The notes: generated by a model not told the origin, from the sequence alone. A stretch of 64,000 nt of DNA from Thermus igniterrae ATCC 700962 (GCF_000376265.1 NZ_AQWU01000070.1:22400-86399), one strand, 5' to 3'; positions 16,361 through 25,214 are shown, counted from the stretch's first letter. Program-made: numbers and translations.

Positions 16361-18601
16361 CTAGGCCAGGACCGAGAGGCCCTGGGCCTTGGCCTGGTAC
16401 ATGCGGCTGTCGGCGGCGGTGAGGAGGGCATCTGGGGCGGTTCCGTCTTCGGGGTAGGTGGCCAGGCCGATGTTCACCCCCAGGCAGAGGCCCTGGAAGC
16501 AGAGGGCCTCTATGGCCCGGGCGTAGCGGAAGGCGGCGGCCAGGGCCCCCTCCTTGCCGGTGTGGGGAAAGAGGGCGGCGAACTCGTCCCCGCCCCAGCG
16601 GAAGAGGCGGTCCCCGTTGCGCCGCTCTTGGGAAAGGGCCTCGGCCACCTTGATGAGGGCCAGGTCCCCCGTGGCGTGGCCCAGGCGGTCGTTGATGGCC
16701 TTGAACCCCTGCAGGTCCAAGACGGCCAGGGAGAGGGGATAGCCGTAGCGCTCGGCTCGCTTGAGCTCCTCCAGGAAGGCGCGTTCAAAGGCGCGGCGGT
16801 TGGGGAGGCCGGTGAGGGGGTCGGTGAGGGCGGCCTCCTCCAGGAGGTGGCGGGTGCGGTGCTCGTGGAGCAGGGTGGCGATGGGGGCGGCGAAGAAGCG
16901 GGCCACCTGCAAGGAGTCCTCCCCGAAGGCCCGGGGGTCGTGGAGGTTGTCCAGGTTCAAGTAAGCCAGCACCTCCCCCTTGTAGGGGATGGGCAGGCAG
17001 AGGTTGGCCTGGATTTCCCGGGCACGGCCGGCGGTGTCAATGATTTGGGGCGGAGCTGTCCGGTGGCTTATCTCGGGGATGTTCCGCTCCTCCTGGCTCA
17101 TGATGCGGGGTTCCCCGCGGCGGGCCTGTCCTTCCCCCAGGCCGTACCAGAGGAGCTGGTCCTCGGGGCTGAAGGCCACGGACTGGAGGGCCGGGAGGTC
17201 GTAGCCCACCGCCGCCTTGAAGCGGTACTGGCCTTCCTCCAGCACCAGGAGGCTTCCTGCCTCGGAACCCGGCACCTGGTGGATGGCCTCCTCCAAGACC
17301 CGCTGGTAGAGTTCCTCCAGGGGCTTTTCCAAAAGGTCCAGAAAAAGCCGGTTCACTCCCTCGTGCCGGCGCTTTTCCGCCAGGCGTTCCAGCCCCAGGC
17401 CCAGGGTGCGGCAGGCCAGGAGGAGGAGTTCCACCTCGGCCTGGCACCAGAGGCGCTCTGCCCGCTGGCCCACCACCAGCACCCGGCGGCTCCTGGGGGC
17501 GCCTGGGGAAGGCAGGGGAAGGGCGGCGAAGGTGCGCCAGTCCAGGGCCTTGAGTGCGGGCACTACCCGGTTTTCCTCCGCATAGCGGGCGGTGAAGAGG
17601 GGGCTTCCCGTCTCGTACACCTGCCAGGCCAGGCCCTGGCCGTAGGGGAGGCCCTCTTGCAACACGCGGAGGAGGGTTTCCTCCTTCACCCCCTGATGGG
17701 CTAGGGCCTGGAGCCTGGCCCCCCGCACCTCCCAAAGGGCCCCAGATTCCAGCTGGAGCACCTCCAGGAGCAGGGCCAGGGCCTTCTGGGCCGCCTCCTC
17801 GAGGGTGGCGGCGCTTTGCAGGCGCTCCGAGAGCTCGGCCAAAAAGCGGCGCTCCTCCAGGTCCACCAGGCGGTCCAGGTGCAGGCTCACCGCCTGGGCG
17901 AAGCGGGAAAGCCCCCCCACGTCCTCAGGGGAGAAGGGTCTGTCCCGCTCCAGGTTGAGGACCGCCACCACCTCCCCCCGAAGCTTAAGGGGCAGGGCCA
18001 GCTCGGAAAGGGCCTGGTGCCCCGGGGCGCCCAGGTAGCTGGGCTCCTGGCGCACATCGGGGATGTAAAGGGGCTTCCCCTCCCGGAAGGCCCGGCCCAC
18101 CACCCCGGTTGGGGGAATCTCCTCCAGGGCCAGGGGAGGGACGCTGGCCAAAAGGCGGAAGCCCCTGGGGGAAGGCACCCACACCCCCACGTGCCCCCCT
18201 TCCCCCAGGGCGGCCAGGCTCTGGGGAAGGCTTTCCAGGAGGGCCTTGCGGTTTTGCGCCTGGGGGAGCCCTTCGAGGGCGCTGGCCAGGAGGCGCTGGG
18301 TGTGGGCCAGGGCCCGGGCCTTGAAGTGGGCCTTCCGGAGGCTCTGTCCGATGTCGTTGGCCAGCAGGGCGGAGAGGAGGAGAAGGGCCACGGCCAGGGG
18401 CTGGAACCCCGGGAAGGGCAAGAGCAAGGCGGTGGAGAGCAGGCTGGCCAGCAGTCCCCACCCAAGCCCGTAGAGGCTGGCCGTGGTGGCGGTGAAGATC
18501 ATGAACCAGGGGAGGATGTAGGGATCCGAGTAGCCCAAAACCCCCACCAGAAGCCCCAGCAGGAGGGCCCCCAAGGCGATCACGGGATAGGGCAGGGCCA
18601 T
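16361..18601 (-). CDS. Membrane GAF-GGDEF diguanylate cyclase
   Basis: A 746-residue protein. The N-terminal 90 residues form about three to four membrane helices (LGALLLGLLVGVLGY onward). Three GAF-like regions follow (about 125-245, 255-400 and 410-570), then a GGDEF domain (about 575-746) with intact FRWGGDEFAALF and an RNGD inhibitory-site motif five residues upstream. It should make c-di-GMP and be product-inhibited. The GAF region just before GGDEF is paralogous to that of the neighbouring GGDEF-EAL protein (both have GYDLxAL and REI.A.L..P), suggesting local duplication. Confidence 0.9.
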   Translation of the reverse strand: MALPYPVIALGALLLGLLVGVLGYSDPYILPWFMIFTATTASLYGLGWGLLASLLSTALLLPFPGFQPLAVALLLLSALLANDIGQSLRKAHFKARALAHTQRLLASALEGLPQAQNRKALLESLPQSLAALGEGGHVGVWVPSPRGFRLLASVPPLALEEIPPTGVVGRAFREGKPLYIPDVRQEPSYLGAPGHQALSELALPLKLRGEVVAVLNLERDRPFSPEDVGGLSRFAQAVSLHLDRLVDLEERRFLAELSERLQSAATLEEAAQKALALLLEVLQLESGALWEVRGARLQALAHQGVKEETLLRVLQEGLPYGQGLAWQVYETGSPLFTARYAEENRVVPALKALDWRTFAALPLPSPGAPRSRRVLVVGQRAERLWCQAEVELLLLACRTLGLGLERLAEKRRHEGVNRLFLDLLEKPLEELYQRVLEEAIHQVPGSEAGSLLVLEEGQYRFKAAVGYDLPALQSVAFSPEDQLLWYGLGEGQARRGEPRIMSQEERNIPEISHRTAPPQIIDTAGRAREIQANLCLPIPYKGEVLAYLNLDNLHDPRAFGEDSLQVARFFAAPIATLLHEHRTRHLLEEAALTDPLTGLPNRRAFERAFLEELKRAERYGYPLSLAVLDLQGFKAINDRLGHATGDLALIKVAEALSQERRNGDRLFRWGGDEFAALFPHTGKEGALAAAFRYARAIEALCFQGLCLGVNIGLATYPEDGTAPDALLTAADSRMYQAKAQGLSVLA

Positions 18602-18610
18602 GTTTGGGCC

Positions 18611-18616
18611 ATGCTA
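18611..18616 (-). promoter_or_regulatory. Possible -10 box TAGCAT for the GAF-GGDEF gene
   Basis: TAGCAT on the minus strand lies 9 nt before the ATG at 18601. The same hexamer recurs before hemE, ppiC, spoVS and ileS. No convincing -35 was seen here. Confidence 0.35.
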
Positions 18617-18646
18617 ACCCAGGCTCTGCTCCTTTTGCCAGGGGGT

Positions 18647-20005
18647 TCAGCCGGGGGAGGGGGAGAGGGCCAGGTAGGCCACGGCCCTTTCCGCGGCCCG
18701 CCTGCCCGTGCGCACCACCTCGGGAAGGCCCACCCCTTCCAGGTAGTTCCCGGCCAGGAACACCCCAGGGGCCTTAAGGAGGGCCATCTCCAGCCGCTCC
18801 ACCCGCTCCAGGTGCCCCACCCGGTAGGCGGGCATGCCCTCGGGGAAGCGGAAGGCCCAGGTGCGCTCCGGCTTCACCTCCTGCCCCAGGAAGCGGCGCA
18901 GGTCCTCCAGGGCCACCCGCACCAGCTCCGCCTCGGCCAGGCGGGCCACCTCCCCCGAGAGGTAGGCCCGGGCCAGGGAAAACCCCTCGGGGGCCCTTCC
19001 CGGCCATTTCTGGTGGGTCCAGGTGAAGCCCCGCACCCGGTACCCCTCCCCCTTGGCCATGAGGAGGCCGTGGCCCCTCACCGGAAGGGGTTCCCGGAAG
19101 GCCAGGCTCACCGTGGCCGCCGGGGTGTGGGGGATGCCCTTGAGGAGGGCGGTGGCCTCGGGGAGGAAGGGCCTTAGGAGGGCCGCGGCCACCGGGGCGG
19201 GGGTGGCCAGGACCACGGCCTCCGCCTCCAGGACCCCCCTGGGGGTGTGGAGGCGGTAGCCCCCCTTCCCGGGTTCTAGGCCTAGGACCGGGGTGGCCAG
19301 GAGGGTCCTTTCCCCCAGGGCCTCCGCCATCTTGCGGGTAAGGGCGGAAAGCCCCTCGGCGAAGGAGAAGAAGAGGCTTCCTCCCTCCCGGCTTCCCCGG
19401 GCCCTCCTGGCCCGCATGGCCCCAAGGACCAGGCTTCGGTGCTTCCGCTCCAGCTCCAGGAGCTGGGGAAAGGCGGCCCTCATGGAAAGCTCCTCGGGCT
19501 CCCCCCCGTAGATCCCCCCGGCCAGGGGGGCCACCAGGGCCTCGTAGACCTCGAGGCCCAGCCGGCGCTCCACGAACTCCTTGAGGCTCTCGTCCTCCTT
19601 TCCCCCCCGGGGAAGGAAGAGGTCATAGAGGGCCCGGAGCTTCCCCCAGGGGGAGAGGAGGGGGGTTTTGGCCAGGGCCTTGAGGTCCCCGGGCACCACC
19701 TGCAGAAGCCCCTCGGGGAGGGGGTGGGCCCTTCCCTTGCGCAGGATGAAGGCCGCGGGCTTTTGCGGCAGGGTGCCTATGGGGGTGAGCCCAAAGGCCT
19801 CCCCCAGCGCCAGCACCTCCTTCTTGTAGCGCACGCTGGCGTCGGGGCCCCCCTCAATCAGGAAGCCTTCCCCCCGGTGGGTGAAGACCTTGCCTCCCAG
19901 GCGGGGGGCGGCCTCCAGGAGGAGGAAGTCTGCGCCCCGTTCCTTCAGGGCCAGGGCGGCGGAAAGCCCTGCCCATCCCCCGCCCACCACGACTACCTGA
20001 GCCAC
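18647..20005 (-). CDS. hemY: Porphyrinogen oxidase, HemY/CgoX type
   Basis: A 452-residue FAD-dependent amine-oxidase-fold enzyme. The N-terminal dinucleotide motif VVVGGGWAGLSAALALKERG and the C-terminal FLAGNYLEGVGLPEVVRTGR segment that closes the FAD site are clear. The family oxidises protoporphyrinogen IX (HemY) or coproporphyrinogen III (CgoX). Sequence reading alone does not separate them; the Firmicute-like ferrochelatase next door favours CgoX. Its start overlaps the end of hemH by 13 bp, so it is the last gene of a hemE-hemH-hemY operon. Confidence 0.9.
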   Translation of the reverse strand: MAQVVVVGGGWAGLSAALALKERGADFLLLEAAPRLGGKVFTHRGEGFLIEGGPDASVRYKKEVLALGEAFGLTPIGTLPQKPAAFILRKGRAHPLPEGLLQVVPGDLKALAKTPLLSPWGKLRALYDLFLPRGGKEDESLKEFVERRLGLEVYEALVAPLAGGIYGGEPEELSMRAAFPQLLELERKHRSLVLGAMRARRARGSREGGSLFFSFAEGLSALTRKMAEALGERTLLATPVLGLEPGKGGYRLHTPRGVLEAEAVVLATPAPVAAALLRPFLPEATALLKGIPHTPAATVSLAFREPLPVRGHGLLMAKGEGYRVRGFTWTHQKWPGRAPEGFSLARAYLSGEVARLAEAELVRVALEDLRRFLGQEVKPERTWAFRFPEGMPAYRVGHLERVERLEMALLKAPGVFLAGNYLEGVGLPEVVRTGRRAAERAVAYLALSPSPG

Positions 20006-20946
20006 GCCGCCTCCACCAGGTCCTTGAGCACCTGGATGTAGTCCAGGTCCGCGTTGAGGCTCCGGGCCCGGAGGAGCCTCAGCCCCACCTCGCGGGCCGT
20101 GGCCTGGGCCTCGAGGTCCAGGTCAAAGTAGACCTCCAGGTGGTCGGCGGGGAAGCCCACGGCCTGCACCACCACCTCCTCAAAGCCCTCTTCCTTGAGT
20201 TGCCGCAAGAGCTCGTTGATGTCGGGGCCAAGCCAGGGCTCGGGGGTCCTCCCCGCCGACTGGTAGGCCACCTGGAAGCGGGGCAGGGAGAGCCTTTTGG
20301 CGATGAGCTCTGCCGTCTTCTCCACCTGGCGGGGGTAGGGGTCGCCCCTCTCCACCGCGGCCACGGGGATGGAATGGGCGGTGAAGACGTAGGCCGCCCG
20401 CCTGGGGTCCCGAAGCCGCCAGATGGCCTCCTCCAGCCTCCTGGCGTAGGCGGCGATCAGCCCGGGGTGGGCCTCGTAGCTTTCCACCCAGACCATCTCA
20501 ATGGGCTCGGGCAGGGCCTTTAGGGCCTGGTCCACCTTCTCCTTGTACTCGGCCACGCTCCTTAGGGAGTAGTGGGGGGCGGCCACGATGGCCACCGCCC
20601 GCCGCACCCCGTCCTCGTGCATGGCCGCCACCGCCTCGCCGATGGCGGGGTGCCAGTGCTTGGTGCCCACGTAGACCCGGGCCGGGCCCTGGGGGGTACG
20701 GGGGCCGAAGGGGCCCAGGAGGCGCTTGGGGTAGGGGGGGGCCTCGAGGTTCAAAAGGGCCTGGAGCCTTATGGCCTGGACCAGGGTGATCTCGTTCAGC
20801 GGGCTCTTGCCGATGGCGGCGTAGCGTTCCGTGAGCTCGTGGAGGAGTTCTTCCGAGGGTCGCCGGCCCCGGCGGATGTCGGTGTAGTAGGGTTCGATTT
20901 CCTCCGGGGTGTAGGGGGTGCCGTAGGCCATCAAGAGGACGTTCAT
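19993..20946 (-). CDS. hemH: Ferrochelatase (coproporphyrin-type by similarity)
   Basis: A 317-residue soluble ferrochelatase that inserts Fe2+ into a porphyrin. The N-terminal region MAYGTPYTPEEIEPYYTDI followed by RRGRRPSEELL is strikingly like Bacillus CpfC, which uses coproporphyrin III. The active-site His is in FTAHSIP, and the late motif AGRTPEPWLGPDINELL carries the conserved acidic residue. It overlaps hemE by 4 bp and hemY by 13 bp. The name hemH is safe; cpfC would be more precise if the coproporphyrin branch operates. Confidence 0.93.
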   Translation of the reverse strand: MNVLLMAYGTPYTPEEIEPYYTDIRRGRRPSEELLHELTERYAAIGKSPLNEITLVQAIRLQALLNLEAPPYPKRLLGPFGPRTPQGPARVYVGTKHWHPAIGEAVAAMHEDGVRRAVAIVAAPHYSLRSVAEYKEKVDQALKALPEPIEMVWVESYEAHPGLIAAYARRLEEAIWRLRDPRRAAYVFTAHSIPVAAVERGDPYPRQVEKTAELIAKRLSLPRFQVAYQSAGRTPEPWLGPDINELLRQLKEEGFEEVVVQAVGFPADHLEVYFDLDLEAQATAREVGLRLLRARSLNADLDYIQVLKDLVEAAWLR

Positions 20947-21959
20947 GCCGCTACCTCCTTCAGGAGTTCTACCACGTACCGCACGTTCTCCACCGGGGTG
21001 CCGGGCAGGATCCCGTGGCCCAGGTTGAAGATGTGCCCGGGGCGGGAGGCGTTCTCCTCCAGGATGCGCCCCACCTCCCGCCGCACCACCTCCTTGGGGG
21101 CGAAGAGGACCACCGGGTCCAGGTTGCCCTGCACCGGGGTTTTCCCCAGCACCTCCCGGGCCCAGGGGAGGGGGGTGTGGTGGTCCAGGCCCAGCACGTC
21201 CCCCCCGGCTTCCTGCATCTCCTTCAGGAGGCCCATGGTGCCCACCCCGAAGTGGATGACGGGGACCCCCAGGGGCTTGAGCCTCTGGAAGAGGCGGGCC
21301 ATGTGGGGCTTCACGTAGCGGCGGTAGTCCGCGGGGGAGAGGGCCCCCACCCAGGAGTCAAAGACCTGGAGGAGGTCGGCCCCCGCCTCCGCCTGGGCCC
21401 TCAGGTAGCGGGCCATGGCCTCGGTAAGCCGCTCCATGAGCTGGTGCCAGAGGGCCTCCTCCCGGTACATGAAGGCCTTCACCTCCTTGAAGTGGCGGCT
21501 TGGCCCCCCTTCCACCAGGTAGCTGGCCAGGGTGAAGGGGGCCCCGGCGAAGCCGATGAGGGGCACCCTGAGCTCCCCCTTGAGGAGGCGGATGGTCTTG
21601 AGGACAAAGGGCACCGCCTCCTCGGGCTCCAGGGGCCTCAGGGCCTCCACCCCCTTGGCGTCCCGGATGGGGCGGTGGATGACCGGGCCCTTGCCCTCCA
21701 CCAGGTCCAGCTCCACCCCCATCCCGTAGAGGGGGGTGGTGATGTCGGCGAAGAGGATGGCGGCGTCCACCCCCAGCTGTTCCACCGGCAGGAGGGTGAC
21801 CTGGGCGCAGACCTCGGGGGTCTTCACGATCTCCGGCAGGGTGTAGCGCCTGCGGATCTCCTGGTACTCCTTCTGGTAGCGGCCGGCCTGGCGCATGAAC
21901 CAGACGGGGGGCCTGGGGGTGGGCTCCCCCCGGGCCGCGCGCAGGATGAGGTCGTTCAC
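20943..21959 (-). CDS. hemE: Uroporphyrinogen decarboxylase
   Basis: A 338-residue enzyme that removes four carboxylates from uroporphyrinogen III to give coproporphyrinogen III. The signature PPVWFMRQAGRYQKEYQEIR near the N-terminus and GFAGAPFTLASYLVEG mark the family. The chosen start is GTG at 21959 (VNDLILRAARGE). It lies 7 nt after the minus-strand TAGCAT, matching the leaderless pattern of neighbours, whereas the ATG at 21968 lies inside that hexamer; either start gives a full enzyme. A longer reading to 22151 would run into the parvulin gene. Confidence 0.95.
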   Translation of the reverse strand: MNDLILRAARGEPTPRPPVWFMRQAGRYQKEYQEIRRRYTLPEIVKTPEVCAQVTLLPVEQLGVDAAILFADITTPLYGMGVELDLVEGKGPVIHRPIRDAKGVEALRPLEPEEAVPFVLKTIRLLKGELRVPLIGFAGAPFTLASYLVEGGPSRHFKEVKAFMYREEALWHQLMERLTEAMARYLRAQAEAGADLLQVFDSWVGALSPADYRRYVKPHMARLFQRLKPLGVPVIHFGVGTMGLLKEMQEAGGDVLGLDHHTPLPWAREVLGKTPVQGNLDPVVLFAPKEVVRREVGRILEENASRPGHIFNLGHGILPGTPVENVRYVVELLKEVAA

Positions 21960-21962
21960 GCC

Positions 21963-21980
21963 CCCCATGCTAGCATGGGG
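21963..21980. promoter_or_regulatory. 18-bp perfect palindrome forming a divergent hemE/ppiC promoter
   Basis: CCCCATGCTAGCATGGGG reads the same on both strands. TAGCAT occurs on the plus strand at 21971-21976 and on the minus strand at 21972-21967, sharing the central TA. Each hexamer is followed by a start codon: ppiC ATG at 21982 (5 nt) and hemE GTG at 21959 (7 nt). It can be read as paired -10 elements, an operator, or both. No good -35 is visible on either side. Confidence 0.5.
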
Positions 21981-21981
21981 C

Positions 21982-22899
21982 ATGCGCGCTTTTTTCCTCG
22001 CCCTGACCCTGGCCTTTGGCCTGGCCGCCGCCCAGGAGGCCGACCCCGTGGTGGCCCAGGTGGGGCCGGAGGTCCTCACCAAGAGCCAGTTTGAGCTCCG
22101 CTTTGGCCTCTTCGCCCGGAGCGCCCTGAGGCAACTGGGCCTGCCCGACACCGAGGAGACCCGGGAGTTTTTGGAGCAGTACCGCGCCCCCTACCTCCAG
22201 GCCCTGGCGGAGGAGCGGGCCCTGCTCCTCGCCGCCAAGGCCCGGGGCTTCTGGCCCAGGCCCGAGGCGGTGGAGGCCCGGGTGCTGGCCTTGCAGGAGG
22301 CCTTCCCCGACCAGGAGACCCTCCTCCAGGCCCTGAGGGGGGCGGGGGTGCCGGACCTGGCCACCTACCGCCTCCTCCTGGCCGAGGCCTTGGCCCTGGA
22401 GGCCCTGGAGGGGCACTACCGGGAGAAGCTCCAGGTGTCCCCTGCGGCCCTCAAGGCCCTCTGGCTCCTGAGCCCCGAGTACCGCCACCCCACCCTCTAC
22501 TGCGCCCGGCACATCCTGGTGCCCACCCTCGAGGCCGCCAAGGAGGCCCTCGGCCGCCTGGAGCGGGGGGAGGCCTTCGCCCAGGTGGCCCAGGCCCTCT
22601 CCCAGGACCCGGGCTCCAAGGAGGCCGGGGGCAACCTGGGTTGCGAGCCCGAGGGCACCTACGTCCCCGCCTTTGAGAAGGCCCTCCTGGCCCTGAAGCC
22701 CGGGCAGGTCTCGGAGCCCGTGGGCACCCAGTTCGGCTTCCACCTCATCCTCCTGGAGGGGGTAAAGCCCGCGGGCCGCTACCCCCTGGGGGAGGTGCAG
22801 GAGGCCCTCCTGGCCTCCGTCAAGGACCTGGCCTGGGAGAAGCTGGCCAAGGCCCTGGCCCGCCCCTACCCCGTCCGGCTCTTCCCCGAGCGGCTTTAG
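21982..22899 (+). CDS. Exported parvulin-type peptidyl-prolyl isomerase
   Basis: A 305-residue protein from ATG at 21982 with a signal peptide (MRAFFLALTLAFGLAAAQ). A SurA-like N-terminal helical region (about 25-175) is followed by a parvulin domain (about 180-275) with ARHILVPTLEAAKEAL, LSQDPGSKEAGGNLG and GTQFGFHLILLEG. It probably assists folding of proteins outside the cytoplasmic membrane. Its stop overlaps the convergent hydrolase gene by 4 bp. Starts upstream of 21982 would lack a good signal peptide and lie within hemE. Confidence 0.9.
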   Translation: MRAFFLALTLAFGLAAAQEADPVVAQVGPEVLTKSQFELRFGLFARSALRQLGLPDTEETREFLEQYRAPYLQALAEERALLLAAKARGFWPRPEAVEARVLALQEAFPDQETLLQALRGAGVPDLATYRLLLAEALALEALEGHYREKLQVSPAALKALWLLSPEYRHPTLYCARHILVPTLEAAKEALGRLERGEAFAQVAQALSQDPGSKEAGGNLGCEPEGTYVPAFEKALLALKPGQVSEPVGTQFGFHLILLEGVKPAGRYPLGEVQEALLASVKDLAWEKLAKALARPYPVRLFPERL

Positions 22900-23744
22900 G
22901 GGTGGTGGAGGAGGGCCTCGTCCCCCCGGGGGGCCTGGGCCAGGCGTAGGGCCTCCCCGGGGGCGTAGAGGCCGCTTTGCCCCTCAAAGGTGAGGCCCAG
23001 GAGGGTTCCGTTCAGCATGGGGTTCAGGAGGAAGCGCAGGTTTTCCCGGCCCCAAAGCCGTTCCCGGGCCGAGGCCAGCCAGACCTCCCCCTCCTTGCGC
23101 CCGGGGTCCTGGGGCCAGGGGCGGTCCCAGAGGGCGGGGTTGGCCGAGGGCTGGAGGAGGACCTCCGCCCCCAGGGCGTCCAGCCGGGCCAGGTGGCCCT
23201 CGTAAAACCCGTCCAGGCAGATGAGGATGCCCACCCGGCCCGCCCGGGTCTCCACCAGATGGGGGCCAAAGCGCCCCCGCTTTAGCCAGCGCTCGGCGGG
23301 GGTGAGCTCCATCTTGGGCACCTGGGCCAGGAGGCGGCCCTGGGGGTTGAAGAAGAGGGCCAGGTTCTGGAAGAGGGGGGTGCGGGCGAAGCGGCCCCGG
23401 GAGAGCTCCTCCTCGTAGGGGGGGCTCAGGATGGACCCCGCCAGCAGGTAGGTGCCGAAAGCCCGCGCCGCCTCGGCCATCACCCCGTGGAAGGTCCAGA
23501 AGGCCCGCCGCGCCCTCCGCCAGGGGAGGAGGGGGTCTCGGAGGAGGTCTTTGGGGTGGAGGTCGCCCTCGAGGTGGAGGAGGAGGGGCAGGCCGAAGAG
23601 CTCGGGAAAGGCGGCCAGCCTGGGGGCAGGGGTGCCCTCCAGGGGGGCGAGCAGGGAAAAAACGCGCTCCCGGAAGGCCTTCCGGGAGCGGTAGGGCTCG
23701 GGCCGGACCTCGGTCTGCAGGACCAAGAGGGTGCGGAAGGGCAC
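22896..23744 (-). CDS. Carbon-nitrogen hydrolase (nitrilase superfamily)
   Basis: A 282-residue protein starting with GTG at 23744. The Glu-Lys-Cys triad of the nitrilase superfamily is in place: Glu in AFPELFGLP (about residue 48), Lys in QVPKMELTPAE (about 143) and Cys in GILICLDGFYEGH (about 174). The substrate is unknown; nitrile, amide and carbamoyl hydrolases all share this fold. A TAGACT hexamer (minus strand, 23756-23751) lies 6 nt before the GTG, suggesting a leaderless transcript. Confidence 0.85.
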   Translation of the reverse strand: MPFRTLLVLQTEVRPEPYRSRKAFRERVFSLLAPLEGTPAPRLAAFPELFGLPLLLHLEGDLHPKDLLRDPLLPWRRARRAFWTFHGVMAEAARAFGTYLLAGSILSPPYEEELSRGRFARTPLFQNLALFFNPQGRLLAQVPKMELTPAERWLKRGRFGPHLVETRAGRVGILICLDGFYEGHLARLDALGAEVLLQPSANPALWDRPWPQDPGRKEGEVWLASARERLWGRENLRFLLNPMLNGTLLGLTFEGQSGLYAPGEALRLAQAPRGDEALLHHP

Positions 23745-23750
23745 CCTTAG

Positions 23751-23756
23751 AGTCTA
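23751..23756 (-). promoter_or_regulatory. -10 box TAGACT for the C-N hydrolase
   Basis: TAGACT on the minus strand overlaps the tauE stop and lies 6 nt before the GTG start at 23744. The -35 is weak. Confidence 0.4.
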
Positions 23757-24509
23757 ACCCGCCAGGCTCTGGGCCACGATGAAAGCCCCCATGACCACCA
23801 GGAAGAGGGCGAAGCCCCGCCTAAGCCCCTCCTGGGGCAGGCGCACCGCCAGCCTGCCCCCCAGGAGGCTTCCCAGGGTGCCCACCAGCACGAAGAGGCC
23901 GGCCACGGCGTAGTTTACGGAAAGCCCGTACTGGGGCAGGAGGTGGAGGTACTTGTAAAAGCCGGCGAAGGACTTGAGGGCGATGATGAAGAGGCTCGTC
24001 CCCACCGCCAGGTGCATGGGAAGCCCCCCCAGGAGCACCAGGGCGGGCACGATCAAAAACCCGCCCCCCACCCCCACGAACCCCGTGAGGGCCCCCACCA
24101 GAATGCCGTCCAGCACGATCTTCCACCCCTTGCGCCCCTTGGGCTTCCCGCCCTGCAAGGGGGCAGGCCGGGCCATGAAGTAGGCGGCCAGGAGCATCAC
24201 CAGGGCGAAGGTGAGGAGCTGCACCTCCCCCGAGGCGAAGCGGGAAAGCCAGGCCCCCAGGTAGGTGCCCCCCATCCCCGGCAGGCCGAAGAGGAGGACG
24301 TTGCGCCAGTCCACCAGGCGCCTCAGGGCGTAGGGGACGGCCCCCAGGAGGGCGATGCCCCCCACGATGAGGAGGCTTTCCGCGATGGCCTGCTTGGGGG
24401 CCTCCCCCAGGAGGTAGACCAGGACCGGCACGGTGAGGATGGACCCCCCCGAGCCCAGAAGGCCCAGGGAGAGGCCGATGAGGAGGGCACCTAGGAGGGC
24501 CAGGCTCAT
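23754..24509 (-). CDS. tauE: TauE/SafE (TSUP) family sulfite or organosulfonate exporter
   Basis: A 251-residue membrane protein with about eight helices in two inverted halves. The glycine-rich family motifs [20 protein letters not shown] at the N-terminus and [20 protein letters not shown] in the second half are clear. TSUP proteins move sulfite or related sulfur anions. The start at 24509 overlaps the TGA of the rhodanese gene; a longer frame to 24638 would lie inside that gene. As last gene of a rhodanese-persulfide dioxygenase operon it probably exports the sulfite they make. Confidence 0.92.
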   Translation of the reverse strand: MSLALLGALLIGLSLGLLGSGGSILTVPVLVYLLGEAPKQAIAESLLIVGGIALLGAVPYALRRLVDWRNVLLFGLPGMGGTYLGAWLSRFASGEVQLLTFALVMLLAAYFMARPAPLQGGKPKGRKGWKIVLDGILVGALTGFVGVGGGFLIVPALVLLGGLPMHLAVGTSLFIIALKSFAGFYKYLHLLPQYGLSVNYAVAGLFVLVGTLGSLLGGRLAVRLPQEGLRRGFALFLVVMGAFIVAQSLAG

Positions 24510-25165
24510 CGCTCTATGGGGAGGCCGGCCCCCATCCAGGCGTAGGTGCCGCCCTCGAGGTTGTACACCTTTTCCCCGGAAAAGCCCTGCTGCACCAGGA
24601 AGTCCGCGGCCACCCCGGAGCGGTTGCCGGAGTTGCACACCAGGAGGATGGGGCGGTCCTGGGGCAGGGTGGAGAGCTTTTGCGGAAGGAGGGAGAGGGG
24701 GATGTTCACCGCCCCCGGCACGTGCCCCTCCCGGTACTCCCAGGGCTCGCGCACGTCCACCACGAAGGCCTCGGGGAGGAGCTTCTCCGCCTCGTGGGGC
24801 CCCACCTCCCGGTAGGGGGTGGCGGCGTAGCCCACCTCCACCGGGGTGGTGTCCACGGGGAGGCCGGCGCGGTACCAGCGCACGATGCCCCCCTCCAGGT
24901 TGTACACGTTGCCGTACCCCTGGCTCGCCAGCCAGGCCGCCGCCTGCCAGGAGCGGTTGCCCGTGCGGCAGTAGAGGACCACGGGCCGGTCCTTGGGGAT
25001 CTCCCCGTGGCGGGCCAGGAACTCCGAAAGGGGCAGGAGGCTGGCCCCGGGGATGCGGGCTTGGGCGTACTCCTCCACCTCCCGCACATCCACGAAGGGC
25101 ACGCCCTGGTCGTAGAGCCGCTTGGCTTCCTCAGGGGTAAGGTCTTTCACCTCGGTCTCGTACAT
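24506..25165 (-). CDS. Two-domain rhodanese sulfurtransferase
   Basis: A 219-residue cytoplasmic protein of two full rhodanese domains. Both active-site loops keep the Cys: VLYCRTGNRS (about residue 70) and LLVCNSGNRS (about 178). The short six-residue loop is typical of single-domain (GlpE-like) rhodaneses that use thiosulfate or persulfide. It lies 49 bp after the MBL-rhodanese gene on the same strand and overlaps tauE, so it is probably cotranscribed and passes sulfane sulfur between these proteins. Confidence 0.92.
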   Translation of the reverse strand: MYETEVKDLTPEEAKRLYDQGVPFVDVREVEEYAQARIPGASLLPLSEFLARHGEIPKDRPVVLYCRTGNRSWQAAAWLASQGYGNVYNLEGGIVRWYRAGLPVDTTPVEVGYAATPYREVGPHEAEKLLPEAFVVDVREPWEYREGHVPGAVNIPLSLLPQKLSTLPQDRPILLVCNSGNRSGVAADFLVQQGFSGEKVYNLEGGTYAWMGAGLPIER

Positions 25166-25214
25166 AACACCTCCGTTAAGGGCGGGCGGGGGAGGTTTCC
25201 CCCGCCCCGGGGCC

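Noticed and set aside
21968..21968. ATG start for hemE at 21968
   Set aside because: It lies within the minus-strand TAGCAT element; the GTG nine bases downstream fits better, though the ATG is still possible.
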